NCBI GenBank assembly: GCA_029259725.1
Contig: JAJDER010000091.1
Coordinates: forward strand, 1-64,000
DNA: 64,000 bases
Direction: 5' to 3'
Source: Planctomycetota bacterium
GTDB lineage: Bacteria > Planctomycetota > B15-G4
This document shows, piece by piece, positions 1 through 7,916 of this stretch (within the stretch, counting starts at the first letter, position 1; every line of letters starts with the position of its first letter). The notes below the pieces were generated by a model. It saw nothing but the letters and a program-made list of their open reading frames with translations. It had not been told where the DNA came from and searched no databases. A program made the translations under genes and the position numbers.

Positions 1-1
1 C

Positions 2-1057
2 GCGGCCTTCGAGCTGCAGCACCGCATGGACGCGCGCAAGTCGCTGCTCGATTCGGCCAGTGGATTCGTGAGCGGCTTCTTCCAGACCAAGGGCCTGAAC
101 CTGCTGCTGGCCATCGCGGCCTTCGTGGTCGTGCTGGTCACCCTGCGCGTCATCGGCCAGAAGATCGTGGACCCGTTTCGCTCGCGCAGCCGGCTCGCCT
201 TCTACGGTCGGTTGTTGGGCGTGATCTTCCAGATCTTCGCCGTGGTCGTGGCGCTCGGCGCGATGATCCTGACGTTGTTCAGCGTGAGCGACTGGGTGCT
301 GCTGGTGGTCGTGCTGATCTTCCTGGTCGGCATCGGCTGGGCCAGCGCGAACATGCTGCCGCGCTTCTTCGAGCAGGTCCGCGTGCTGCTGAACCTCGGC
401 TCGGTGCGGGAAGGCGAACGCGTCATCTTCCGCGACCTCCCGTGGCTGGTGCGTTCGCTGAAGCTCTACACCGAGCTGGTGAACCCGCGCCTCACGGGCG
501 GCCTGCTTCGCATCCCGGTCAACGACCTGATCGGCCTGCACAGTCGCCCGCTGGGCAAGGAGGAGACCTGGTTCCCGTGCGGCGAGGGTGACTGGGTCCT
601 GCTCGGCGACGGCACGCGCGGAAAGGTGCAGAGCCAGACGCCGGACCTGGTCCACCTGACCCTGCCCGGGGGCAGCGAGAAGACCTACCTGACGCCGGAC
701 TTCCTGGCCCAGGCTCCGCAGAACCTCTCCAAGGGCTACCGCGCCCGCATCGTCTTCGGCATCGACTACGCCCACCAGGCGGTATGCACGACGGACGTGC
801 CGGTGATCATGGAGAAGAAGCTGCGGGAGGGCCTGCTCCGGTGGCTCGAGCCGAAGGAGCTGCGCAAGATCGTGGTGCAGTTCCGCGAAGCGGGCGCGTC
901 CTCGCTGGACTACGAGATCCAGGTGGACGTGACCGGCAGCGCGGACGAGAAGTACGAGGACCTGCACCGCGCGCTCGCCCGGTTGCTCGTGGACGCGTGC
1001 AACGAGAACGACTGGGTCATCCCGTTCACCCAGGTCACGGTGCACGACGCGGCCTGA
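2..1057 (+). CDS. MscS-like mechanosensitive ion channel family protein (5' end outside window)
   Basis: ORF 26-1057 is open in frame to the left edge (AAFELQHR before the listed Met). Several hydrophobic TM helices, then a MscS-like soluble domain (GEGDWVLLGDGTRGKV..., IPVNDL). Confidence 0.7.
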   Translation, partial: AAFELQHRMDARKSLLDSASGFVSGFFQTKGLNLLLAIAAFVVVLVTLRVIGQKIVDPFRSRSRLAFYGRLLGVIFQIFAVVVALGAMILTLFSVSDWVLLVVVLIFLVGIGWASANMLPRFFEQVRVLLNLGSVREGERVIFRDLPWLVRSLKLYTELVNPRLTGGLLRIPVNDLIGLHSRPLGKEETWFPCGEGDWVLLGDGTRGKVQSQTPDLVHLTLPGGSEKTYLTPDFLAQAPQNLSKGYRARIVFGIDYAHQAVCTTDVPVIMEKKLREGLLRWLEPKELRKIVVQFREAGASSLDYEIQVDVTGSADEKYEDLHRALARLLVDACNENDWVIPFTQVTVHDAA

Positions 1058-1075
1058 ACCCCACGGCGGTCGCGG

Positions 1076-1241
1076 CTAGCAGCCCGTGCGCGAAGTGCTC
1101 TGCAGGCGAGGGCGTCTCGAGAGCGCCGGATCAAGGCGCAGGACCGGAGGCGAATCCGTGGATTCGTCGAGGATCCTGCAACGCCGAGCCGGCGTTCTCG
1201 AGGCGTCCTCGACGCGGATGACTTTGCGTACGGGCTGCTAG
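1076..1241. mobile_element. MITE/REP-like long palindromic element with CTAG at both ends
   Basis: ctagcagcccgtgcgcgaagt (1076-1096) against actttgcgtacgggctgctag (1221-1241): 21-bp inverted repeat, 19/21 matching. The interior also pairs (gggcgtctcgagagcgccgg / ccggcgttctcgaggcgtcc; gcgaatcc gt ggattcg). Confidence 0.75.
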
Positions 1242-2890
1242 GGGAAGGTCAGCAGCGTGGCCTGGACCTGGATGGTGATCTTGCGCTTCACGGTCACCGT
1301 GCCGTCGCCGACCAGGAAGGTGAGCTTGGTCTTGCCGACGTCCGCGAGGGACGCCGTCCAGTTGAACGTGGCCGTCTTCTCGTCGAAGCTCGCGCCCGCG
1401 GTGTACGGATACGCGCCCAGGTCCTGCGCCGTGATCGCCAGCTCGTCCCCATCCCGGTCGGAAGCCTGGATGCGCATGGAGAACGGAGTCCCGTCGAGCG
1501 GCTTGGCTGCCTTGATCTTGGCCGCGACGGGCTTGATGTTCTTGCCCGGGTTGGTGTCCGGGTCCTTCACCTTGATCTTGAAGGTGCGCTTGGCCGGCTT
1601 GTTGACGCCGTCGGACGCCTCGAGCTTGAACTTGTAGCTGCCCTTCGGCCCGGGGTCATCCCAGGTCAGCGTGCGCGCCTCGTCGTCCCAGACCGCGCCG
1701 GGGGGGACGGTGTCGGGGTCGATCGTGAGCACCAGCTCGTCGTCGGGCGTGTCCGGGTCGGTGACGATCACGCACAGCACCACGGGTTCGCCGGTCACCG
1801 CCGCGATGGAGGTGTTGGCCACGGTCGGCGGTTGCGTCTTGGCGTTGGTCAGGCAAGGCGTCTCGGCGCCGAGCGAGAGCACGATCTGGTTCTTCTTCGA
1901 GAGCTCGGCCACCGGGTCGGTGCCCGTGCCGAGGTAGACCCTCCCGTCCTGCCGCAGCGCGAGCCAGTCGTCGTCGGCCGCCAGCACGTCGGTGTAGGGG
2001 TTGTCCTCCGAGCCGCCCGGCAGCTGAACGGCCTCGGTGAAGAAGGGCGAGACCGAGCTCTCGACGTACACCTTGCCGTTCCCGCGCAGGGCCACCCAGG
2101 TGCCGTCGGTGAGGAACTCCAGGTCCACGTAGTAGTCCGAGATGTCGACGTCGTCCTCGGACGACGGGAAGGGCATCGACGTGACCTCGGTGGCCTCGGG
2201 CAGCTCGCCGTCGGCGGGCGCGCCGAGGTCGTAGGACTGGAGCCGGCCGTCGCGCCGCACGCCCCACAGGGTGCCGTCCACGGGATCGACGGCCATGCGG
2301 GCCCAGGTCGACTCGGTGCCCTCGCCGTCGTTGTGGCCACCCACGCTGTCCGGGCCATTGAAGGCGAAGACGGCGCCGCTCAGCAGATCCTGGAAGACGT
2401 GGCCGTCGCCGCGCAGTTCCCAGACGTTGGTGCCGTTGGTGATGAGGCGCGTGAACGGGAACTCGTCCCCACCCTGGGGCTGGGACACGGCGAACTCCCC
2501 GTTGATGTCCACCCGGCCGTCGGTGCGCAGCGTCCAGACGGCCCCGTCGAGGATCAGCAGGCTGGCCCAGAAATCGAAGCCGGAGTCGTCGGTGGCCAGG
2601 CTGTAGACGGGTTCGGCGTTCTTGTTGACGTTGCCGTCAGCGCGCAGCGCCCACCAGTCGGGGCCGTCGATGGCCTGCGCGACCCAGGACTGCGACACCG
2701 CGGAGTAGGCGAGGTATCCGTCGCCGAAGACGCTGGCGCCGCCCTTCAGGTTGGCGATCTCGACGGCGTTCACGTTGACGCGCCCGTCCGTGGCCAGGCT
2801 GTAGACGAACTGCGAGGCGGTCTGGGGAGCCAGGGTGGCGGCCAGCAACAACGCGCCGGCAAATCGCGGCATGAACGGTCGGGAGGACAT
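1238..2890 (-). CDS. Secreted repeat protein (W-x-L-R-x-D-G-R-V repeats, putative beta-propeller) with C-terminal Ig/cadherin-like domains
   Basis: Signal peptide; about 7 internal repeats (WWALRADGNV, VWTLRTDGRV, VWELRGDGHV, LWGVRRDGRL, WVALRGNGKV, WLALRQDGRV); DPDTPDDELVLTIDP / DRDGDELAIT Ig-like segments. Confidence 0.75.
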   Translation of the reverse strand: MSSRPFMPRFAGALLLAATLAPQTASQFVYSLATDGRVNVNAVEIANLKGGASVFGDGYLAYSAVSQSWVAQAIDGPDWWALRADGNVNKNAEPVYSLATDDSGFDFWASLLILDGAVWTLRTDGRVDINGEFAVSQPQGGDEFPFTRLITNGTNVWELRGDGHVFQDLLSGAVFAFNGPDSVGGHNDGEGTESTWARMAVDPVDGTLWGVRRDGRLQSYDLGAPADGELPEATEVTSMPFPSSEDDVDISDYYVDLEFLTDGTWVALRGNGKVYVESSVSPFFTEAVQLPGGSEDNPYTDVLAADDDWLALRQDGRVYLGTGTDPVAELSKKNQIVLSLGAETPCLTNAKTQPPTVANTSIAAVTGEPVVLCVIVTDPDTPDDELVLTIDPDTVPPGAVWDDEARTLTWDDPGPKGSYKFKLEASDGVNKPAKRTFKIKVKDPDTNPGKNIKPVAAKIKAAKPLDGTPFSMRIQASDRDGDELAITAQDLGAYPYTAGASFDEKTATFNWTASLADVGKTKLTFLVGDGTVTVKRKITIQVQATLLTFP

Positions 2891-3029
2891 CGGGCGGCTC
2901 CGAGAGGGGAGCGCCCAGCCTCCTGTCGACCGGCATCGACGTCAAGCGACCCCGGAAGGCCGATGGGTGTCGGTCTCCCGGGGTCGCCGGGTGCGGCCCG
3001 CTCGTCAGCGCGCCACGGTCGGTGTCATG

Positions 3030-3052
3030 CCGCGGAGTCGGAGTCTCCGCGG
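3030..3052 (-). terminator. Stem-loop just downstream of the CDS ending at 3064
   Basis: ccgcggag-tcggagt-ctccgcgg: perfect 8-bp stem, 7-nt loop. A second 10-bp stem (gcgaccccgg/ccggggtcgc) lies at 2946-2987. Confidence 0.5.
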
Positions 3053-3063
3053 GTTCCCGCGTC

Positions 3064-3633
3064 TCAGCCGGCGCGGCGGCTGGTGGTGGCGGAGAAGAAA
3101 CCCTCGGCGAAGGCCACGACCTGGGCCTCGACGAACTCGGCCAGGCTCGCGAGACCACCGGCATCCAGACTCACTTCGCGACGCTCACCGTCCCGATCCT
3201 CGGCGTGCACCGTCTTGCGGCACTCCACCTCGAAGCGGCCGTCGTTGGCGTGCGGAGCGAGCAGGAAGGCCAGACGCGAGTAGCCGGTGCCCTCGTCCTC
3301 GTTCTCCCCGGCGCCCTCGTGGCGCAGGGCAAGCCGGTAGCGTCCGTCGAAGAAGCGTCGCGAGAGCACGAATCCGTCAGCGACCGTGGCCAGGTCGGCG
3401 AGGCGCGGGCTGATCACCGCTTCGACCTGCCGGAGGAAATCGAGGGCGGCGAGGTGGCGCGCGGAGGCGGCGAGGTCGGCCTCGACCTCATCGCGACGGC
3501 TCGCCGCGGCCTTGGCCGCCACGTCTTCGCGGATCGCGCGCAGGCGCTGGCTGAAGCCGCGGGCGACCTTCTCGTCACTCAGGGCCAGCGCGGCCAGCTC
3601 ATCAGTGCTGTGGGTTTCGCGGAAGCGCTTCAT
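3064..3633 (-). CDS. Hypothetical protein
   Basis: MKRFRETHSTDELAALAL..; start chosen at ATG 3633 instead of the longer ORF. Confidence 0.6.
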   Translation of the reverse strand: MKRFRETHSTDELAALALSDEKVARGFSQRLRAIREDVAAKAAASRRDEVEADLAASARHLAALDFLRQVEAVISPRLADLATVADGFVLSRRFFDGRYRLALRHEGAGENEDEGTGYSRLAFLLAPHANDGRFEVECRKTVHAEDRDGERREVSLDAGGLASLAEFVEAQVVAFAEGFFSATTSRRAG

Positions 3634-3876
3634 CGGGGAACCCCTTTCTGGCGCGGGCCTCACCGGGGTCAGTGTTCGGGGCGAGGTCTCGTGCCGCATG
3701 TCCTTAGGGGATTCTTGGCGCCTCCGATGCACGTTCTCTGCCACGGACTTCGATTCGACACGAAAGACTGCCCCGTCCGCACGGCGTTCCGGAACGGCCA
3801 TGGTGCACGGGATCACCAGCGAGACGAGGGCGTCGCCGTCGATCGGCCTCGGCCCGGGGCGCGCCAGACGGTTCCG

Positions 3877-5208
3877 TCAGTGGAGCGCTTCGAGCAGCGC
3901 GGTGACCCAGGCATTGGGGTCGAATCGAGCCGTGTCACGATCCGCGGCGAGCCTCACGAGCACGACGTCCCGCGACGGCACGGCGACCACGAGTTGCCCG
4001 GCGTGGCCCTGGGCGGAGATCGCATCGGCCGGCACGTCGGGCCAGGGCCGCCGGCCATCCCGCCCGGTGTTGACCCAGAGATGGGCGCCGAAGCCGCCCC
4101 GCGAGTCGGTGGGCGTCGCCGTCGCCGCATAGTCGATCCAGGACTCCGGCAGCAGCTGGCGCCCCTCCCAGCGACCGCGGTCCAGGTACAGCTGTCCGAA
4201 GCGCGACCACCCGCGCGCGGTGGCGTGGACATAGGACGATCCCACCGGGGTCCCCGCCGCGTCGAGCTCCCAGATTGCAGCGTGCATGCCGAGCGGCCCG
4301 AACAACTCGCGGTGGGCGTAGGCCAGGAAGCCCTCGCTGCCCCCGAGCCGCTCGCAGAGGATGCGCGCCAGGACGTTGCTCGTCCCGCTCGAGTACACAC
4401 GGCGCGTGTCCGGCGGGAGATCGAGCGGGAGAGCTGCCGAGTAGCCGGCCATGTCACCCGAGCCGAACAGCATGCGCAGGGCGTCGGCGAACGGGTCGGT
4501 GTAGGCCTCGCGGAACTCGAGCCCGCTGCTCATGCGCAGCAGCATGTCGGTGGTGATCGCGCCGCGAGGATCGCCCGGCGCCGACCACTCGGCGACGGGA
4601 GCGGGCGCGGCGACGTCGAGCAGACCGTCGCGGACGAGCAGACCGGCCATGGTCCCCGTCACGCACTTCGCCATCGACCAACCGACCAGGACGGAGTCAG
4701 GGCCCAGGTCGCCGGAGTACTTCTCGCCCACGATGCGCCCGCCGCTCCGGACCAGGACGGCCCACGGGCGCAGGCCGAGCTCGGGATCCGTGCGCATGGC
4801 CGCCGTCAGCGCGGCCTCCAGCCTGGGTGACGTCGCGTCCAGCGGTTCCTCGACGCGCCCCGGGTCCCCGCCCGCCTGGCCGCGGGCGCCGAACGACGCC
4901 GGGCGCAGCTCGTCGTCGTCGCCCACCAGGAGCGTCACCCCCAGCCCCGGGCGGTGCCGCGCGACGCGACGGATCCCGAATGCCCCCGCCTCGATCCGGT
5001 CGCCCTCGATGGACACATCGATCCAGTCGAACTCGATCAGTTCGACGCGCCGCACGTCCTCGAGCGGACGCCCGGCGACGAACACGGCCGAGCCCGCCTG
5101 CTTGGCGACGTACCCCGCCGCGAGGTGCACGAACTCATGGGCCGTGTAGGCCACCGCCGTCAGGGCGGCCAGGGCGAGGGCCCCGAGCCAGCGGCGTTTC
5201 CGCTTCAC
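3877..5208 (-). CDS. Serine hydrolase, beta-lactamase/class C-related family
   Basis: N-terminal TM; SxxK motif (GWSMAKCVTGTMAGLLV) and YSSGTSN motif; G-H-x-G (AQGHAGQL) near the C-terminus. Confidence 0.85.
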   Translation of the reverse strand: MKRKRRWLGALALAALTAVAYTAHEFVHLAAGYVAKQAGSAVFVAGRPLEDVRRVELIEFDWIDVSIEGDRIEAGAFGIRRVARHRPGLGVTLLVGDDDELRPASFGARGQAGGDPGRVEEPLDATSPRLEAALTAAMRTDPELGLRPWAVLVRSGGRIVGEKYSGDLGPDSVLVGWSMAKCVTGTMAGLLVRDGLLDVAAPAPVAEWSAPGDPRGAITTDMLLRMSSGLEFREAYTDPFADALRMLFGSGDMAGYSAALPLDLPPDTRRVYSSGTSNVLARILCERLGGSEGFLAYAHRELFGPLGMHAAIWELDAAGTPVGSSYVHATARGWSRFGQLYLDRGRWEGRQLLPESWIDYAATATPTDSRGGFGAHLWVNTGRDGRRPWPDVPADAISAQGHAGQLVVAVPSRDVVLVRLAADRDTARFDPNAWVTALLEALH

Positions 5209-6734
5209 GGCACGATCGCCAGCCGTCGCAACTCGAAGGCGGCGCAGCGCTGCGAGGCCGGCTGCATCACGACGTAGTCCTCCGCCTCGAAGCGCACGTT
5301 GACCACGCGGCGCGCAAGCAGCCCGTCGGGGAGCGCCCAGCGCTGGGCGAGAGCACCGGTCGCGGCCAGGAGGAGCGGCTCCAGCTCGTGGTCCTCGACG
5401 AAGACGCGCACGCGTGCGCCGGCGAGTTCAGGCCGACGGAGCTGGCGCCCCTCCAACTCCAGGTAGGCCCCCCCGTCGACGGCCAACGCCAACGAGCAGT
5501 ACGGCGCCACTCGCCCCTCGTCGTCGAGGCCGCCGTAGACCTGCCGGGCCATGTCCGGCGTGAAGGCCTCCAGGTCCACGTCCGAGCGCAGGCTCAGCCG
5601 ATCGACGACGCCCTCGAACTCCCGTCCACGCGCGGCAGCCCGCGCCCCGACCGCGTGGATCGCCGCCACCTCGGCTGCCGCCTCGGGTCGCGGCGGCAGA
5701 TCCAACTCGGGCAGCAGCTCCCGCTCCAGGATCAGACCGTGGAGCAGCCGCGCGATGCGCTCGTGGGCGCGCGGGTTCCAATGGAAGTCCTCCGGGCCGA
5801 CCCGGTTCGCGCTGTCCAGGGCGAACTCGTCGGACACGTAGGCGATCTGTTCCGGGCGCAGCTGCGTGCCCAGGTGGCTCGGCACGCGGGGCAGGTACCG
5901 CGTCCAGCGCGCGAGCATCAGGTAGCGACCGCCGGCGGCCTCCGTCGCCTCGGCCAGCCGCCCGATGTCGGTGGCCGCCGCGGCGTAGCGGTCGCGCCCC
6001 TCGCGGTCGACGGCGTAGAGCAGCGTGTTGTCCCCCGCCATGCGGAAGCCGACGTGGGGCTGGGCCAGGAACACGAGCCCATCGGCGCGCTCCCGGACCT
6101 GCGGGCTGAACCGCGCCATGGCCCCGAAGCCGCGCGCCCCCACCGCATCGTCGAGATCATTGACGACCACGACATGCACCACGAGGTGCGGGCGGAGACG
6201 GCCCAGCTGTCGCCGCAGGTACGCACTCTCGGCGCGAATGTTCCAGCTCGACGCGGCGAGGTGCAGGACCTCGATCCGCGCGGGTCCCCCGCGGGCGTCC
6301 TGGGCGAGCGACTCTTCGAGGAACACGCCCAGGCGCTGCTCGGCCTCGACGCCGAAGCCGAACACGAAGGAGTCCCCCAGCAGGACCACACGCAGGGTGT
6401 CGTCGGGGCGGGCCCATTCGAACTCGCGCTCACGCAACCCGAAGGCATTGCTGTCGATGGGCGTGTCCCGGTCCCTGCGCCCGATGAGGCCCGGCTGGAG
6501 GATGCGCCCGACGTCGGGGTCCGCGTGGCTGTCCCAGACGCCGGGCCCTGCCTCGACGAGGGCCGCGAGCGCCAGCTGCTGCTCCCGCTCCCGATCCGCG
6601 GCGGGCGGCTCGCGCTCCCGGACGGACAGCCATGCCACCACCAGCAGCAGCACCGCCGAGAGCACCGCGAGGGCCCGGCGCTGGCGACGACTCGCGACCA
6701 GGGCGGCCTGGAGATCCTCGGGAGCTGGCATCAC
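5205..6734 (-). CDS. SGNH/GDSL-hydrolase-like membrane protein
   Basis: N-terminal TM; LRVVLLGDSFVFGFGVEAEQRLGVFLEESL (GDS block). 4-nt overlap with the downstream serine hydrolase. Confidence 0.75.
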   Translation of the reverse strand: MMPAPEDLQAALVASRRQRRALAVLSAVLLLVVAWLSVREREPPAADREREQQLALAALVEAGPGVWDSHADPDVGRILQPGLIGRRDRDTPIDSNAFGLREREFEWARPDDTLRVVLLGDSFVFGFGVEAEQRLGVFLEESLAQDARGGPARIEVLHLAASSWNIRAESAYLRRQLGRLRPHLVVHVVVVNDLDDAVGARGFGAMARFSPQVRERADGLVFLAQPHVGFRMAGDNTLLYAVDREGRDRYAAAATDIGRLAEATEAAGGRYLMLARWTRYLPRVPSHLGTQLRPEQIAYVSDEFALDSANRVGPEDFHWNPRAHERIARLLHGLILERELLPELDLPPRPEAAAEVAAIHAVGARAAARGREFEGVVDRLSLRSDVDLEAFTPDMARQVYGGLDDEGRVAPYCSLALAVDGGAYLELEGRQLRRPELAGARVRVFVEDHELEPLLLAATGALAQRWALPDGLLARRVVNVRFEAEDYVVMQPASQRCAAFELRRLAIVP

Positions 6735-6789
6735 CTCGGACTCCGCGGCGCGAAGGGGAACACCCGCGCGGCAGTCTAACCAGCCTCGC

Positions 6790-7812
6790 TCAGGAGGTGG
6801 CAGCCGGAGCCGAGGCGCCGATCACGAGCGCCGCCCAGTCCGGACGCTCGCCGGCATGGGACGCACGCCAGCTGCGCTCGATGCGGCCCTCGCGCACCAG
6901 GAAGGCGCCCGGCATCTGGAAGCCGTCGCCCTCGAGCCCGCCGAAGCCGTGCCGCGCCACCGCGCCGCCAAAGAGGGCACGCCACATGACCTTGGGCCCG
7001 AACAGCTGCGAGGCGCTCCCCCGCCCGAGCCCGAAGGCCGTGTAGAGCGCCTTGGCCGGGTCGGCGATGCGGTCGATCTCCTCCAGGCCGTACTGCGCGA
7101 ACACCGTCTGTCCGCGCGGGTCGTCCGACATGTGGATGAGCACGGGGCGCACGCCCTCGGCCGAGAGATCGGCCTGGCGGCCCGCCAGGTCCGCCAGCGT
7201 CTCGCGGCAGAAGGTGCAGCCGAAGTGGCGCAGGAAGACGAACAGCAGCGGCGCCTGGAACGACAACTCCAGCAGCGAGTGCTGTTCGCGATCGGGCACG
7301 CCGGCAAGGGCCGTGACCAGTTCGTCCTCGTCCCACGGGCGCAGGGCCGCGCGGCGGCGCCCGACCTCGCGCAGGATCAAGGTGAAGGGCACGACCCAGA
7401 TCAGATCGCTGACCACGAAGAGCCAACCCAGGCTCCAAGGCAGGCCCCCGGCTCCGGCCTCGAGCAGGAAGCCGAGGGGCGCGAGAACCTTCGCCACCAG
7501 GCCCACGAAGACGATCGGCCAGTGGCGCACCGGATCCGTGGCGGCGATACCGAAGGCCACGCCGAAGAGCCCGACGAACATCCCCAGGCCCCGCCAGAGC
7601 GCGAGGTATCGGGGAGGCTCCATGTCGAACAGCGAGAAGAGCGCGCCGGGGAACAGCACCGCGACGGCGCCGAAGACCACCCCATGGATCGCCGCGGCGA
7701 GCAGCAGCTGATGCATCCAGCGCGGGAGCGCGGCCGCGGAACCAGGAGGAGCGGGGGTCTCGGTCGAGGGCACGGCGGGCATCGCGGAGGGATCGGGCTT
7801 CCAGCGGGGCAT
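6790..7812 (-). CDS. SelL-related peroxiredoxin-like redox protein with N-terminal multi-TM domain
   Basis: About 4 hydrophobic helices, then LLFVFLRHFGCTFCRETLADLAGRQ (CxxC in AhpC/TSA_2-like context) and GRIERSWRASHAGERPD. Confidence 0.75.
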   Translation of the reverse strand: MPRWKPDPSAMPAVPSTETPAPPGSAAALPRWMHQLLLAAAIHGVVFGAVAVLFPGALFSLFDMEPPRYLALWRGLGMFVGLFGVAFGIAATDPVRHWPIVFVGLVAKVLAPLGFLLEAGAGGLPWSLGWLFVVSDLIWVVPFTLILREVGRRRAALRPWDEDELVTALAGVPDREQHSLLELSFQAPLLFVFLRHFGCTFCRETLADLAGRQADLSAEGVRPVLIHMSDDPRGQTVFAQYGLEEIDRIADPAKALYTAFGLGRGSASQLFGPKVMWRALFGGAVARHGFGGLEGDGFQMPGAFLVREGRIERSWRASHAGERPDWAALVIGASAPAATS

Positions 7813-7916
7813 CGTAGCCGAGCCGTCGGGCGGTGTTCGCTGACCTTCGTGGATCGGATTCGAGCGGCCCGAATCGCGTGGGCCTCGAGGGGGTGGAGAA
7901 CGGGTGGGAGCGACGC

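Noticed and set aside
4827-6779. 650-aa plus-strand ORF
   Set aside because: Antisense to the SGNH-hydrolase-like CDS; Arg/Pro-rich start, no motifs.
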